From an uncultured Actinomycetes bacterium (lineage in GTDB: Bacteria; Actinomycetota; Actinomycetes; Nanopelagicales; Nanopelagicaceae), in NCBI GenBank assembly GCA_903834145.1, contig CAILHY010000020.1, positions 1 through 64,000 on the forward strand: a DNA stretch of 64,000 nt, in the 5' to 3' direction. Of the stretch, positions 26,540-37,981 are shown piece by piece. Both the position numbers and the translations under genes were made by a program. A model generated the notes under the pieces. It did not search any database, was not told the origin of the DNA, and saw nothing but the letters and a program-made list of their open reading frames with translations. Every line of letters starts with the position of its first letter. Positions within the stretch are counted from its first letter, which is position 1.

Positions 26540-27369
26540 GCATCCACAACATTTTTAATGAGCATGGCGCGAGTCATTGGTCCGACTCCCCCAGGCATTG
26601 GCGCAACATAAGCGGCAACGTTCATGACATCTGGGTGAACATCGCCAAGTAACCCAGCATCGGTTCGAGAAATGCCAACATCAACAATCGCAGCACCAGA
26701 CTTGATCATCGCCGCGGTAAGGAAATGGGCTTTGCCAATAGCAGCGACGAGGATGTCGGCGTTCTTTGTATGACGCAGGAGATCACGTGTGCCGGTATGA
26801 GTCAATGTGACAGTGGCATTTTCGCTCTTGCGTGTGAGCAATAAACCCAGTGGCCGACCAACGGTAAGCCCGCGACCGATAACGGTGATCTCTGCGCCAT
26901 CGATAGGCACATTGTAATGACGCAATAATTCAACGATCCCGTGAGGAGTGCACGGAAGGGGCGCTCTCTCGCCACTTACTAAACGACCAAGATTTAATGG
27001 GTGAAGGCCGTCAGCATCTTTATCGGGATCGATAGCCTCTAACACGCGTTGTGAATTGATTCCGCGTGGCAACGGTAACTGCACGATATATCCCGTGCAT
27101 TCTTTCGATGCATTCAAGTCAGCGATTGCAGCGAGTACGTCAGTTTCGGATGCGCTCTCAGGAAGATCAACCCGAATGGAGTTGATACCAACCTCGTGAC
27201 AATCACGATGTTTTCCGCCGACATAGGAATGTGACCCCGGGTCATCACCAACAAGGACCGTACCTAGTCCGGGTGTACGGCCCAATTTCTTTAACTCAAC
27301 GACATCTGCAGCAAGTTGCGTCTTAATTTTTGTCGCCAGGGCTTTTCCATCAAGTATTTGTGCGCTCAT
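26530..27369 (-). CDS. folD: Methylenetetrahydrofolate dehydrogenase/methenyltetrahydrofolate cyclohydrolase
   Basis: A 279-residue bifunctional enzyme of one-carbon metabolism, making 10-formyl-THF for the two transformylation steps of purine synthesis. The catalytic lysine lies in [15 protein letters not shown] (about residues 49-63); [14 protein letters not shown] is the NADP-binding region, and [13 protein letters not shown] is the C-terminal signature. It follows purH by 19 bases and purN just beyond, whose products use its formyl-folate. Confidence 0.95.
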   Translation of the reverse strand: MSAQILDGKALATKIKTQLAADVVELKKLGRTPGLGTVLVGDDPGSHSYVGGKHRDCHEVGINSIRVDLPESASETDVLAAIADLNASKECTGYIVQLPLPRGINSQRVLEAIDPDKDADGLHPLNLGRLVSGERAPLPCTPHGIVELLRHYNVPIDGAEITVIGRGLTVGRPLGLLLTRKSENATVTLTHTGTRDLLRHTKNADILVAAIGKAHFLTAAMIKSGAAIVDVGISRTDAGLLGDVHPDVMNVAAYVAPMPGGVGPMTRAMLIKNVVDACR

Positions 27370-27388
27370 GCCTCAATACTAATCGCGA

Positions 27389-28936
27389 TTATGCGTGGGA
27401 AAAGTGACGTGTTCCCGTGAAAAACATTGGGATATTCCTCACCTTGGCCGCGGCAATCACTTCCTCATCACGCACGCTTCCCCCTGGTTGCACGATGGCG
27501 ACCACGCCTGCCGCTAGCAAGATTTCAAGGCCATCGCCAAAGGGGAAGAAGGCATCGCTTGCTGCCACCGAACCAGCAACTCGTTCTCCGGCTCGATCCA
27601 CGGCAAGTTTGGCCGAATCCACGCGATTGACCTGTCCCATTCCAATGCCCACCGATGCTGCGTCTTTGGCCAAAAGAATCGCGTTGCTTTTTACTGCTCG
27701 GACAGATTTCCAAGCGAAGAGAAGATCGCGCATGATTTCTGGGCTCACTTGTGGCCCACAGACCTGAGTCCAATTTTGGGCATCATCACCCGGCGCATCA
27801 ATGAGATCGCTCTCTTGAATCAGCATCCCTCCACTTACGGGACGAAATTCTCGATGAGAGATTTCAGAACTTTCGCACTGAAGAATCCTTATCGATGGTT
27901 TTCTTCGCAGAATATCCAGGGCCTTAGGTGAAAACGAAGGAGCCACCACAACTTCAGTGAAGATCTCTGAAAGCGTGAGCGCCATCTCATCGTCGACTTC
28001 GCGATTTGTGGCAACAACGCCGCCAAAGGCAGAAACTGGATCGCATGCGTGCGCCGCCTTATGTGCCAAAGAAATAGTTGAGGCCGTTGCGATTCCGCAT
28101 GGGTTGGCATGTTTGATAATTGCCACGCATGGTTCTTGATGATCGTGTGCAGCACGCCAAGCGGCATCGGCATCGGTGTAATTATTGAATGACATCTCTT
28201 TCCCATGAAGCTGAACGGCGCCAACTAGACCTGAGGAGTTTCCAGCATCTGCGTACAGCGCTGCCGCTTGATGGGGATTCTCTCCGTAGCGCAAATCGTT
28301 CTTCTTGGACCACACCTTGCCAAACCATTGTGGCAAAACGTTTTCATCATCAGACCCTAACCAGTTCGCAATTGCCAAGTCATACTGAGCTGTAGCCCTA
28401 AACACTTCAAGAGCGAGCTGCTTGCGTTGAGTAAGAGTGAAGCCGCCGTTGTTTAGCGCTTCAATCAATTCAGGATATTGAGTTGGCTGGCAAATGACCG
28501 CCACAGATCCATGATTTTTTGCAGCTCCGCGCAACATTGAAGGGCCACCTATATCGATTTGCTCAATGCAATCAACAAAATTGGCTCCTGATGCGATCGT
28601 GGCTTCGAATGGATAAAGGTTAATAACAACCAAATCAAATGGTTCGATGTCATGCTCAGCTATTTGTCGCAAGTGATCTGGATTTCCTTGGTCAGCCAAA
28701 ATTCCAGAATGAATTCTTGGGTGCAAAGTTTTTACTCGCCCTCCCATAATTTCAGGAAAGCCTGTGTATGCACTAACTTCGATGACCGCTATACCTGCTG
28801 CTGCAATCGTTTTTGCAGTGGAACCAGTTGAAAGTATTTCCACCCCTTGTGCACTCAAAGCGGTAGCGAGTTCCACAAGACCAGTTTTGTCATAAACGCT
28901 CACTAGGGCTCTTCGAATTCTTTTGCGATCAGACAT
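27389..28936 (-). CDS. purH: Bifunctional AICAR transformylase/IMP cyclohydrolase
   Basis: A 515-residue enzyme catalysing the last two steps to IMP. The N-terminal MGS-like cyclohydrolase domain (about residues 1-195) has [14 protein letters not shown] and [17 protein letters not shown]. The C-terminal transformylase domain has [13 protein letters not shown] and KHANPCGIA, with the catalytic Lys-His pair in that segment, and ends GTRHFSH. It shares one base with purN upstream, so the two are co-translated. Confidence 0.96.
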   Translation of the reverse strand: MSDRKRIRRALVSVYDKTGLVELATALSAQGVEILSTGSTAKTIAAAGIAVIEVSAYTGFPEIMGGRVKTLHPRIHSGILADQGNPDHLRQIAEHDIEPFDLVVINLYPFEATIASGANFVDCIEQIDIGGPSMLRGAAKNHGSVAVICQPTQYPELIEALNNGGFTLTQRKQLALEVFRATAQYDLAIANWLGSDDENVLPQWFGKVWSKKNDLRYGENPHQAAALYADAGNSSGLVGAVQLHGKEMSFNNYTDADAAWRAAHDHQEPCVAIIKHANPCGIATASTISLAHKAAHACDPVSAFGGVVATNREVDDEMALTLSEIFTEVVVAPSFSPKALDILRRKPSIRILQCESSEISHREFRPVSGGMLIQESDLIDAPGDDAQNWTQVCGPQVSPEIMRDLLFAWKSVRAVKSNAILLAKDAASVGIGMGQVNRVDSAKLAVDRAGERVAGSVAASDAFFPFGDGLEILLAAGVVAIVQPGGSVRDEEVIAAAKVRNIPMFFTGTRHFSHA

Positions 28937-29514
28937 TACTTTTCACTTTCCAAAGATTGGGAATAGATTGGGATGAGTGTGCGAATGGTCGCAACGATGA
29001 GACCGCGTTCCTGAATCTTAATGCGCTCGTGCAATGACTCCTCCGTGTCGCTAGGCAAAATATCCACCGCTACCTGAGCGATGACCTCACCCGTGTCCAC
29101 ACCCTCATCGACCCAATGCATTGTTGTACCAGTGCGTGTAACACCGGCCTTTAGGGCATCTCGGACCGCGTGAGCACCAGGAAAATTCGGCAAGAGAGCA
29201 GGATGGGAATTGATAATCCTAAAGCGCCGTACGAAATCCGGCGCCAAAATTCGCATAAAGCCAGCGCTGACCAGGAGATCAGGGTTGAGCGACTGCGCAA
29301 CAGCAAATAGATCGCGATCCCACTGCAATCTTTCTGGTTTCATCGGTACTACAAAAGTCTTAATACCCAACTGCACGGCTCGATCGAGCACAGGCGCTGC
29401 GGGCTGATCGGAAATAACTCCAATAATTTCAACACTCAACTCTCCCGCGGATACGGAATCGAAGATTGCTTGCGCAAGTGAACCGGCACCTGATGCGAGG
29501 ATTACGATCTTCAT
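28936..29514 (-). CDS. purN: Phosphoribosylglycinamide formyltransferase
   Basis: A 192-residue GAR transformylase using 10-formyl-THF. [13 protein letters not shown] is the phosphate-binding N-terminus; [17 protein letters not shown] contains the catalytic Asn-x-His; and [15 protein letters not shown] carries the catalytic aspartate. The start overlaps the perM stop by 4 bases and the stop shares one base with purH. Confidence 0.95.
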   Translation of the reverse strand: MKIVILASGAGSLAQAIFDSVSAGELSVEIIGVISDQPAAPVLDRAVQLGIKTFVVPMKPERLQWDRDLFAVAQSLNPDLLVSAGFMRILAPDFVRRFRIINSHPALLPNFPGAHAVRDALKAGVTRTGTTMHWVDEGVDTGEVIAQVAVDILPSDTEESLHERIKIQERGLIVATIRTLIPIYSQSLESEK

Positions 29515-30611
29515 CTACGTAACCTAGGAACTAGAGCCAGCAAGCGAGGCATGGTCATAGCAAGAATGATTCCCACTCCGATTTCGCAGGTAACTGCCAA
29601 GGTGAATTGCCATGCAGAAACTCCGACAGCACTCATCGCGGTAGTAATAAGGGATCCGCTACTTAAGAAAGCAAGGATGCCCAAGCCGATGAGAATATAG
29701 AGAAAACTCTTGATAAAAATTCGCGAACTTTGGGCGATTGTTACATTATAAAGTATCGCCCCCATTACAACCATGACTGCTATCGAGAGAAGCACCAGCG
29801 GATGTCTTCCCGTTGGCAGACCACCCAAGAAAGGGAGCGCTGGAATTTCAGAGACTCGATGAGTTAAGGGAGAGATCAAAGTGTGTGAACCAACCGCGAA
29901 ACCAGGACCCACTAAATACGAGAGCGTTGAAACAATCGCATTAGGGAGGTAGAGCAGATTCAGGAGAAGCAAAAGTAAACCGCCAACAAAACCTGGTTGT
30001 AAAATTGTGGTCAAGTTCTCAACCGTTTTTAGATTGAGGAATAAGTCGACTCCAAAAACTATGGCCGATACTCCGGTAACTATTGCCACTATTTGCAAAG
30101 ATATTTGGAGCGAAGAGACTTCATATTTGCGAACTTTTGCTTTCGAGGAAACGGTAGAAATCCAGACCATTGCGAGAGTGATTGCAGGAGTCCAATAAAG
30201 ATTTGGTGCGACGCCAGTAGTAGTTGAGCCCCACGCAACTAATGAAGCAAAGCCTGCATAAATAAGTGCAAAGAGCGCACGGGAAAGCTGCTTTTCTTGC
30301 GCAACATTATCGAGCCTCTCGCAGGCGCGACCATAGCAACTTCGAATAGCCAAAGTGGGGAAGAGCATCGCGCCAATAGGCAGATAAGAGAGAAATCCAG
30401 GCGCACCACCTGGAGGCATAATCAAGTGAAAAGGAATGTGATGAGCGCCAAGCCAGAGCCACATCGTGGCGCGGATGGGATCGGAAGTATTCCCATTACT
30501 GCTACCTGCCGTCGCCCATGCAAATAAGGATATAAAACCCATCGGCAAAAGAATTACTGAAACGCTACGAAGGACCTGTGTCAACGAGACCCATAGGACG
30601 CGTTGGAACAT
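29511..30611 (-). CDS. perM: PerM-like polytopic membrane protein (DUF6350 family)
   Basis: A 366-residue membrane protein with about nine to ten hydrophobic helices. Little is known at motif level, but position between sucD and purN is where actinobacteria encode the DUF6350/PerM protein; in mycobacteria PerM supports cell division (established there). Here the assignment rests on synteny and topology. It lies 5 bases after sucD and overlaps purN by 4. Confidence 0.65.
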   Translation of the reverse strand: MFQRVLWVSLTQVLRSVSVILLPMGFISLFAWATAGSSNGNTSDPIRATMWLWLGAHHIPFHLIMPPGGAPGFLSYLPIGAMLFPTLAIRSCYGRACERLDNVAQEKQLSRALFALIYAGFASLVAWGSTTTGVAPNLYWTPAITLAMVWISTVSSKAKVRKYEVSSLQISLQIVAIVTGVSAIVFGVDLFLNLKTVENLTTILQPGFVGGLLLLLLNLLYLPNAIVSTLSYLVGPGFAVGSHTLISPLTHRVSEIPALPFLGGLPTGRHPLVLLSIAVMVVMGAILYNVTIAQSSRIFIKSFLYILIGLGILAFLSSGSLITTAMSAVGVSAWQFTLAVTCEIGVGIILAMTMPRLLALVPRLRR

Positions 30612-30616
30612 CTGCG

Positions 30617-31498
30617 TTATCGGCTAAGAATCGCGCGCATAATGCGCGCAGTCTCGCTTGGTGTTTGTCCAACTTGTACGCCAGCGGCCTCCAAGGCATC
30701 TTTCTTGCCTTTGGCTGTTCCTGAAGATCCAGAGACGATTGCGCCAGCATGGCCCATCGTTTTCCCTTCAGGTGCGGTAAATCCCGCAACATATCCGACA
30801 ACTGGTTTCGTAACATATTCACTGATGAAAGCTGCCGCGCGCTCTTCAGCATCTCCGCCGATTTCACCGATCATCACGATTGCTTGGGTGTCGGGATCAT
30901 CTTGGAAAGCTCGCAAACAATCTATGTGGGTGGTACCAATAATTGGGTCTCCACCGATACCTACCGCCGTGCTAAATCCAATATCGCGAAGCTCATACAT
31001 CATTTGATAGGTGAGAGTTCCAGATTTAGAGACGAGACCAATCGGACCAGCACCGGTGATATCCGCGGGAATAATTCCGACGTTGCTTTGGCCCGGAGTA
31101 ATAAGACCTGGGCAGTTGGGGCCAATAATTCTTGTAGTTCCTTTGCTTTGAGAATAGGCGAAAAACGCCGCCGTGTCGTGCACCGGAATTCCCTCGGTAA
31201 TAACAACAACCAATGGCACCGCTGCATCAATCGCATCAACTACTGCTGCCTTTGCAAACTTAGGTGGTACGAAAACAACCGAAACATTTGCTTGCGTTGC
31301 GGCAACAGCTTCGGCAACAGTGTTGAAGACGGGCAATTGATGGCCATCAATATCAACAACTTGGCCACCTTTGCCTGGCGTTACTCCGCCAACGATGACC
31401 GTACCCGATGCGAGCATTCGACGTGTGTGTTTGGTTCCTTCAGAACCCGTCATTCCTTGAACGATTACACGTGAATGCGTATTAATAAAGATAGACAT
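30617..31498 (-). CDS. sucD: Succinyl-CoA synthetase alpha subunit
   Basis: A 293-residue CoA-binding subunit. [16 protein letters not shown] is the CoA-binding start, [11 protein letters not shown] follows, and [11 protein letters not shown] holds the histidine that is phosphorylated in catalysis. It pairs with SucC, with which it shares one base, for substrate-level phosphorylation in the TCA cycle. Confidence 0.96.
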   Translation of the reverse strand: MSIFINTHSRVIVQGMTGSEGTKHTRRMLASGTVIVGGVTPGKGGQVVDIDGHQLPVFNTVAEAVAATQANVSVVFVPPKFAKAAVVDAIDAAVPLVVVITEGIPVHDTAAFFAYSQSKGTTRIIGPNCPGLITPGQSNVGIIPADITGAGPIGLVSKSGTLTYQMMYELRDIGFSTAVGIGGDPIIGTTHIDCLRAFQDDPDTQAIVMIGEIGGDAEERAAAFISEYVTKPVVGYVAGFTAPEGKTMGHAGAIVSGSSGTAKGKKDALEAAGVQVGQTPSETARIMRAILSR

Positions 31499-32661
31499 TA
31501 GTTGGCCGCCAATTCTGCGGCGCGTGCTGCTGCGCCATCCATAGTGTCAAGTTGTTGAATGAGAGGGTGAGCCGCATCATTGAGAATTCTTCGGCCCTCT
31601 AGAACGTTGTTTCCATCTAAACGTACGACTATTGGCTTTGTTGCTTTATCGCCCAGGATTTCAAGCGCTTGCACAATTCCATTAGCGACAGCATCGCATG
31701 CTGTGATTCCACCAAAAACATTGACGAAGACACTCTTAACATCTTTATCGCCAAGAATGATAGAAAGCCCATCGGCCATAATTTGAGCAGATGCTCCGCC
31801 GCCGATATCTAGGAAGTTTGCTGGTTTCACGCCGCCGAATTTTTCGCCTGCGTAGGCCACGACATCCAGAGTGCTCATAACCAAACCTGCACCATTACCG
31901 ATGATGCCAACTTCGCCATCGAGTTTCACATAGTTGAGATCTTTTTCTTTAGCGGCTGCTTCGAGCGCATTCGTTGCCGACGCGTCAACTAGTGCTTCAT
32001 GATCGGGGTGACGAAATCCTGCATTGTCATCCAATGTGACTTTTCCATCGAGTGCGATGATGCGGCCATCGGAAGTTTTGACGAGTGGATTCACTTCGAC
32101 GAGGGTTGCATCTTCAGAAACGAAGACACCCCATAAAAGAACAAGTGCCTCGGCTACTTGGTCGGCAATATCAGCGGGGAACTTTGCGTCGTTGATGATT
32201 TTGAGCGCATCGGCTTTTGAAATTCCATCGTTTGAGTTAACAGGAACTTTAACGAGTTTCTCAGGGGTCTCATGTGCGACCTGCTCAATGTCCATTCCAC
32301 CAGCTACAGACGCCATCACCAGGAATGTGCGATTAGAGCGATCGAGCAAAATTGCTAAGTAATACTCTTCCTCGATAGGAGCAGCTTGGGCAATCATTAC
32401 TTTGCCAACAATGTGACCCTTGATATCCATTCCAAGAATTGCTGCTGCCTTTTCGCGGGCGTCGTCTGCGTTCTCCGCAAGTTTTACTCCGCCAGCTTTA
32501 CCGCGACCACCAACTTTTACTTGCGCTTTAACAACAACTTTTCCACCCATCGATCGGGCAGCCGCTTCGGCTTCTTCGGGAGTTGTTGCAACGGCGCCCG
32601 CTAAAACAGGGACTCCATGTTTTTCGAAAAGATCTCTGGCTTGATATTCAAAGAGATCCAC
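31498..32661 (-). CDS. sucC: Succinyl-CoA synthetase beta subunit
   Basis: A 387-residue ATP-grasp subunit starting [19 protein letters not shown], the canonical N-terminus. The GTG at 32661 is preferred: GGAG lies 6 bases before it, and the length matches the family (about 388), whereas the ATG at 32673 would include that Shine-Dalgarno. [15 protein letters not shown] is the nucleotide-binding loop, and [18 protein letters not shown] is the C-terminal CoA-ligase domain. It lies downstream of pcrA on the same strand. Confidence 0.95.
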   Translation of the reverse strand: MDLFEYQARDLFEKHGVPVLAGAVATTPEEAEAAARSMGGKVVVKAQVKVGGRGKAGGVKLAENADDAREKAAAILGMDIKGHIVGKVMIAQAAPIEEEYYLAILLDRSNRTFLVMASVAGGMDIEQVAHETPEKLVKVPVNSNDGISKADALKIINDAKFPADIADQVAEALVLLWGVFVSEDATLVEVNPLVKTSDGRIIALDGKVTLDDNAGFRHPDHEALVDASATNALEAAAKEKDLNYVKLDGEVGIIGNGAGLVMSTLDVVAYAGEKFGGVKPANFLDIGGGASAQIMADGLSIILGDKDVKSVFVNVFGGITACDAVANGIVQALEILGDKATKPIVVRLDGNNVLEGRRILNDAAHPLIQQLDTMDGAAARAAELAAN

Positions 32662-32717
32662 GTGGGACTCCATTCATGTTTGAAGGCGAATTCTCATGCT
32701 TGCGAACGGGTGTAATC

Positions 32718-34949
32718 CTAGAGCTTCTCCACCGGCGCATAACGCAACAGCAATCGCTTCTCACCATATTGCCCGAAATTAATCGTCGCTTCGGCTTTAT
32801 CGCCTTCGCCGGCCACGCCAACGACCGTTCCTAGTCCAAATGTGTCGTGAGACACACGCTCTCCCACCACGAGCACCATTGCTGAGGACTTCTTGCCCGT
32901 TGCACGCGGTGGCGGAGTGGTGAAATCTCGTCGTCGTGAAATGGGAGAGGCGGTGACGCTTTTATTGCGCCAGGCAATCACCTCCTCAGGGATCTCATCT
33001 AAGAATCTCGAAGGCGGATTGTAATTTGGGCTACCCCACGATGATCGATATTCAGCACGAGTCAGGTAAAGGCGTTGCTCTGCACGAGTCAAGCCGACAT
33101 AGGCCAGTCGACGTTCTTCTTCAATTTCTTTCTTCTCCCCCAGAGTTCGAGAATGAGGAAAAATTCCATCTTCTAAGCCAGTCAGAAATACAGTGGGAAA
33201 TTCCAGTCCTTTCGCGGTGTGCAATGTCATCAGCGTGACTACGCCACCATGATCTTCGCCCTCTGGAATTTCATCTGCATCCGCGACGAGTGAAACTTGC
33301 TCGAGGAATCCTGCCAACGAAATTTCCTCATCTTCACCCAGTGACTCGAAAGGTCTTTCTTCGTATTCCATCGAAACGGCAACGAGTTCTTGTAGGTTCT
33401 CAACACGTACTTCATCTTGTGGATCTGTGCTGGCTGATAGTTCGGCCAATAATCCCGACTGCTCTAGAACGGCTTCAATAATCACTGAAGGGCGAACTTT
33501 GGCTTCTACTAATACTCGGAGCGTTCCAATCATTGTCAGAAATTCATGAATCGATGAAGCTGCGCGCGCAGGCATATCAGCAATTTCATTGCAACGGTGC
33601 AACCCTTCCCAAAAGGAAGTGAATTCAGATTGAGAAAAAGTATCTACGTAATCAAGGGCGCGATCGCCGATACCGCGCTTTGGGACATTAATGATCCGAC
33701 GTAGCGACACTTCATCGCTGGGATTAGCCAGAACTCTCAAATAAGCCAATAAATCTTTTACCTCTTTGCGTTCGTAGAATCGGACCCCGCCGACAACCTT
33801 GTAAGGAAGGGCTGCGCGCATAAAGACTTCTTCAAACACACGTGACTGCGCATTAGTGCGATAAAAGATTGCCGTATCCCCAGGTTGCGATGTGCCGGCG
33901 CTTTGTAACGTGCGAATCTCATCCCTAATGAAATTTGCTTCGTCGTGTTCGCTCTCTGCAACATATCCAACAAGCGGCGAGCCCGCACCCGCTTGTGACC
34001 ACAAATTCTTCTCTTTACGACTCTCGTTCTGAGTGATGACCGCGTTTGCGGCGTTGAGGATATTTTGGGTCGAACGATAATTTTGCTCTAGTAGCACGGT
34101 CGTGGCGTTGGGATAATCCATTTCAAATTGCAAAATGTTTCGAATCGTGGCGCCACGAAAACCGTAAATCGATTGATCAGCATCACCTACAACACAAAGT
34201 TCAGCCGGTGGAAGTCCGTCAGCATCAGTACCGACAAGTTCGCGAATAAGTTGATACTGAGCGTGGTTAGTATCTTGATACTCATCCACTAGTACATGGC
34301 GAAAACGCGAACGAAAACGTGCCTTGGTCTCGGGGAACCTTTGCAGGACTTCCACTGTCTTCAAAATCAAGTCATCGAAATCCATGGCATTGGCTTGGTT
34401 TAGACGCTTCTGGTAGACCGCGTAAACCTCGGCAATTACCTGCTCGAATTGATTCTGTGTTGAATTCAAATAATCTGAAGGCCCGAGAAGTTCATTCTTA
34501 GCGTTAGAAATCATGGATTGAAATTGGCGTGCTGGATAGCGCTTGGAATCAAGATTGAGCTCTTTGGCAACGATCGTGATCAGGCGCAAACTATCTGCCT
34601 GGTCGTAGATACTAAAGGAATTGCTATAGCCAAGCCGTGAAGCTTCCTGGCGAAGCATTCGTACACACGCGGAGTGAAATGTTGAGACCCACATCGATCG
34701 AGCAATAGGCCCCACGAGTTCAGCAACTCTCTCCTTCATTTCACCTGCTGCCTTATTGGTGAAAGTGATGGCCAAAATTTCATAGGGAGCAACGCCTCGG
34801 CGCGACATCAGATAGGCAATTCGCCTTGTGAGGACTCGAGTTTTACCTGAACCGGCCCCTGCAACGACAAGCAAGGGCCCGCCAGCATGTTCGACTGCCG
34901 CTTTTTGTTGGGGGTTGAGCCCGTCAATCAAAGGATCAGGACTCATCAT
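32718..34949 (-). CDS. pcrA: ATP-dependent DNA helicase PcrA/UvrD type
   Basis: A 743-residue superfamily 1A helicase for repair and plasmid or fork processing. It has Q-motif GLNPQQKAAVEH, Walker A AGAGSGKTR, VDEYQDTNHAQY (motif II), GDADQSIYGFRGA (III), QNYRSTQNIL (IV), LMTLHTAKGLEFPTVFL (V) and VGLTRAEQRLYL (VI). The C-terminus carries the Tudor-like VSHDTFGLGTVVGV module, as in PcrA. The ATG at 34949 (or the adjacent 34946) is chosen because TAGAAT lies exactly 7 bases upstream; a TTG at 34979 would read through this promoter box. Confidence 0.93.
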   Translation of the reverse strand: MMSPDPLIDGLNPQQKAAVEHAGGPLLVVAGAGSGKTRVLTRRIAYLMSRRGVAPYEILAITFTNKAAGEMKERVAELVGPIARSMWVSTFHSACVRMLRQEASRLGYSNSFSIYDQADSLRLITIVAKELNLDSKRYPARQFQSMISNAKNELLGPSDYLNSTQNQFEQVIAEVYAVYQKRLNQANAMDFDDLILKTVEVLQRFPETKARFRSRFRHVLVDEYQDTNHAQYQLIRELVGTDADGLPPAELCVVGDADQSIYGFRGATIRNILQFEMDYPNATTVLLEQNYRSTQNILNAANAVITQNESRKEKNLWSQAGAGSPLVGYVAESEHDEANFIRDEIRTLQSAGTSQPGDTAIFYRTNAQSRVFEEVFMRAALPYKVVGGVRFYERKEVKDLLAYLRVLANPSDEVSLRRIINVPKRGIGDRALDYVDTFSQSEFTSFWEGLHRCNEIADMPARAASSIHEFLTMIGTLRVLVEAKVRPSVIIEAVLEQSGLLAELSASTDPQDEVRVENLQELVAVSMEYEERPFESLGEDEEISLAGFLEQVSLVADADEIPEGEDHGGVVTLMTLHTAKGLEFPTVFLTGLEDGIFPHSRTLGEKKEIEEERRLAYVGLTRAEQRLYLTRAEYRSSWGSPNYNPPSRFLDEIPEEVIAWRNKSVTASPISRRRDFTTPPPRATGKKSSAMVLVVGERVSHDTFGLGTVVGVAGEGDKAEATINFGQYGEKRLLLRYAPVEKL

Positions 34950-34956
34950 GGGGCGC

Positions 34957-34962
34957 ATTCTA
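34957..34962 (-). promoter_or_regulatory. Putative -10 element TAGAAT for leaderless pcrA
   Basis: Minus-strand TAGAAT followed by 7 bases and ATG (34949), the same spacing as at 339 and 3513. The adjacent TAGGCT on the plus strand (34964-34969) could serve the divergent PIG-L gene, giving back-to-back -10 boxes. Confidence 0.4.
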
Positions 34963-35011
34963 TTAGGCTTCGCCGACAAGATTACATTTCGCGAGTGAGG
35001 GACAAATAACT

Positions 35012-35734
35012 ATGCAGCCGATTGCCGACGCCGAGATCAAACGAGTTCTCGTTATTAGCGCCCATCCTGACGACTCTGATTTCGGAGCATCCGGCACGAT
35101 TGCTCAATGGGTTGCGCAAGGTATTGAAGTTGCCTATTGCTTCTGCACCAACGGAGATCAAGGGGGCGAGGAGTCCGGCATTCCTGTTGAAGAGATGCCT
35201 GCAGTACGCCAACGCGAACAACGTGCAGCAGGTGCCGCTATCGGCGTTACAGATATTACGTTTTTGAATTATCGCGACGGTTCACTCGAGCCAACTCTGG
35301 GATTGCGCAAAGATCTTGTAAAGATGATTCGCATTGCACAGCCAGATCGAATCGTTTGCCAAAGTCCTGAAAGAAACTGGGATCGGATCGGTGCAAGCCA
35401 TCCAGACCACTTAGCTGCTGGAGAAAGTTCTATCCAAGCCGTTTATCCAGATGCTCGTAACCCTTTTGCATTTCCTGAATTCATGGCAGAGGGACTACAA
35501 CCATGGCGAGTCAAAGAAGTTTGGGTTACAGCTCATCACCAACCGGATCACTTCGTTGACATCACGGATACCTTCCATTTGAAAATGGCCGCGTTGCACT
35601 GCCATGCTTCACAGACAGCACACAACCCCGAGCTCGAAAACATGGTTCGCTCGTGGGGTGAGCGAAATGCCGCGGCAGGCGGGTTCGCTGAAGGTCGCGT
35701 AGCGGAAGCGTTTAAAATCGTTAATACGAACTAA
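35012..35734 (+). CDS. PIG-L/LmbE family zinc deacetylase (MshB/Mca-like)
   Basis: A 240-residue metal-dependent N-deacetylase. The zinc motif is AHPDDSDFG near residue 15 (AHPDD) and ASHPDHLAAG near residue 132 supplies the third ligand. In actinobacteria this family includes MshB (mycothiol biosynthesis) and Mca (mycothiol conjugate amidase), and which one this is cannot be decided by eye. GAGGG precedes the ATG by 10 bases. It is divergent from pcrA and convergent with the cyclophilin gene, the stops being one base apart. Confidence 0.85.
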   Translation: MQPIADAEIKRVLVISAHPDDSDFGASGTIAQWVAQGIEVAYCFCTNGDQGGEESGIPVEEMPAVRQREQRAAGAAIGVTDITFLNYRDGSLEPTLGLRKDLVKMIRIAQPDRIVCQSPERNWDRIGASHPDHLAAGESSIQAVYPDARNPFAFPEFMAEGLQPWRVKEVWVTAHHQPDHFVDITDTFHLKMAALHCHASQTAHNPELENMVRSWGERNAAAGGFAEGRVAEAFKIVNTN

Positions 35735-35748
35735 CTTACTTAACGATT
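35716..35748. terminator. Inverted repeat across the convergent PIG-L and cyclophilin stops
   Basis: AATCGTTAA (35716-35724) and TTAACGATT (35740-35748) form a 9-bp stem over a 15-base loop holding both stop codons. There is no long T-run, so it would be a modest bidirectional terminator, if one at all. Confidence 0.3.
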
Positions 35749-36380
35749 ACCTTTTCGATCGCGATCGTCTTCACGGGCGTTCCATCAGTTCCGCCACCTT
35801 TGACACCAGCAGCTCCAACTGCTTTAAGGATGTCTAAACCTGAAGTGATCTTGCCCCAGATCGTGTAACTTGCTGGCAAAGTTGTATTTCCGTAGACCAA
35901 GAAGAACTGACTTCCATTTGTATTTGGTCCGGAATTCGCCATCGCGACAGTTCCTGAAGGGTAATTATTCTTAGCTGTTGCAGGAAGGTTTTCGTCTCTA
36001 TAAGAAAAAGTTGGTCCACCATTTCCCTTAGCAGTTGGATCTCCACATTGCAGAACCCACATCTGAGTTGTCGTTAAACGATGACAGAGTGAGTGATCAA
36101 AAAAACCAGCTTTCGCCAAGACTGTCATGGCGGTTAACGTAATCGGTGCCTTTACTCCATCAGTAGAGATGACGATGTTTCCGCAGTTTGTCACTAGTGT
36201 CATGGTGCCCATTTTTCCAGGCAAGGCTTTAGTTGGTGGAGTCACATTTTTTGGATTGTGAGCAACTGATTTTGTTACTGCACACGTGAGCGCAGAAGCC
36301 TGCGCAAATGAAGCATGCGCCATAGCGGGAACGCTGCTCACAAGTAAACCTAGGACAATTGCGCTCAGAACGCGTTTCAT
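35736..36380 (-). CDS. Secreted cyclophilin-type peptidyl-prolyl cis-trans isomerase
   Basis: A 214-residue exported PPIase. The signal peptide VLSAIVLGLLVSSVPAMAHA (about 4-23) is followed by a cyclophilin domain: FFDHSLCHRL with the catalytic arginine, LQCGDPTAKGNGGP, GTVAMANSGPNTNGSQFFLVYG, and a C-terminal GGTDGTPVKTIAIEKVIV. It would assist folding of secreted proteins. A GGGAG Shine-Dalgarno precedes the ATG. It lies 52 bases behind guaA on the same strand. Confidence 0.9.
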   Translation of the reverse strand: MKRVLSAIVLGLLVSSVPAMAHASFAQASALTCAVTKSVAHNPKNVTPPTKALPGKMGTMTLVTNCGNIVISTDGVKAPITLTAMTVLAKAGFFDHSLCHRLTTTQMWVLQCGDPTAKGNGGPTFSYRDENLPATAKNNYPSGTVAMANSGPNTNGSQFFLVYGNTTLPASYTIWGKITSGLDILKAVGAAGVKGGGTDGTPVKTIAIEKVIVK

Positions 36381-36432
36381 TTTCTCTCCCTTTGATTCAA
36401 CTCTTTCGTGTGTTGGTGCGGAATTCTAGTAA

Positions 36433-37981
36433 CTATTCCCACTCAATTGTTCCTGGGGGTTTGCTGGTGATATCTAGAACTACTCGATTAACATCACGAA
36501 CTTCATTAGTAATGCGGGTAGAAATCTTCTCCAATAGGTCATACGGCAAGCGCGACCAATCCGCAGTCATGGCGTCTTCGCTGGATACGGGGCGCAGGAC
36601 GATGGGGTGGCCATACGTGCGTCCATCTCCCTGTACGCCAACACTTCGCACATCGGCTAGCAGTACGACCGGGCACTGCCAAATGAGACGATCTTGTCCT
36701 GCCGTGTGCAATTCTTCACGAGCGATTCGATCGGCGTGACGCAAGATTGCTAATCGGTCCGGCGTCACTTGCCCGATGATGCGAATTGCTAACCCTGGCC
36801 CTGGAAATGGTTGGCGCATCACGATTTCCTCTGGCAATGCCAGTTCTAATCCCACTTGACGAACTTCATCCTTAAAGAGAGTTCTAAGCGGCTCAATCAG
36901 AGTGAACTTCAAATCATCTGGAAGCCCACCAACATTGTGATGAGATTTAATATTTGCAGTTCCTGTTCCACCACCAGACTCAACAACGTCAGGGTAGAGA
37001 GTTCCTTGCACTAGAAATTCAACGTCTCCCCCAGCGGCAATTTCTCGAGCGGCAGATTCAAAACTACGAATGAATTCACGGCCAATAATCTTGCGCTTAG
37101 TTTCTGGATCACTTACACCTGCAAGGGCGGTTAAGAATTGTTCACGCGCATCAACCACCATAAGTTTTACACCCGTGGCAGCAACAAAATCAGTTTCTAC
37201 CTGCTCTGCTTCGCCCTCGCGCAATAGCCCGTGATTGACAAAAACGCAGGTAAGTTGCGCTCCAATTGCTTTTTGAACAATCGCCGCAGCCACCGCAGAA
37301 TCAACGCCTCCCGACAGACCGCAAATGACTCGCTTGGTTCCAACAAGTTCCTTAACTTTCGCTATTTCAGTTTCGGCAATATTGCTTGTTGTCCATGCCG
37401 GTTTGCATCCTGCGACATCAATGATCCAGTGTCGCAATATTTCTTGCCCGTATTCTGAATGAAGAACTTCTGGATGAAATTGCACGCCGGCAAGAAGCCC
37501 AGTTTCATTTTCAAATGCTGCAATTCCAGTGTCTTTTGTAGATGCGCAGGTTGTGAACCCGAGAGGTGTTTGCGTTACGGCGTCGCCGTGGCTCATCCAC
37601 ACAAGTTGATTTGTCGGAAGGACTGCAAATACTTTAGATCCATTTTCTGAAGTTAACGGAGTGCGTCCGAATTCAGATTTACCAGTCTGGCTGACAACGC
37701 CACCTAGTGCCGCAGCCATCACTTGAAAACCGTAGCAAATTCCAAAAACTGGAATCCCTAAATCAAAGATTGCGCTGTCGAATGACGGTGCGCCTTTTGC
37801 GTACACACTTGAGGGGCCCCCGGAGAGAATGATCGCTTCTGGATTCTTTGATGCAACCTCGGCAGCGCTAATGGAGGATGGAACGATCTCGCTAAATACA
37901 TGGACTTCTCGAACACGCCTGGCAATGAGTTGGGCGTATTGCGCCCCAAAATCGACGACTAATACGCCCTGGCGCGCATGA

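Noticed and set aside
30749-31474. Long open frame on the plus strand opposite sucD (241 codons)
   Set aside because: It is the antisense shadow of sucD; composition is low in typical protein features and no family resemblance is visible.
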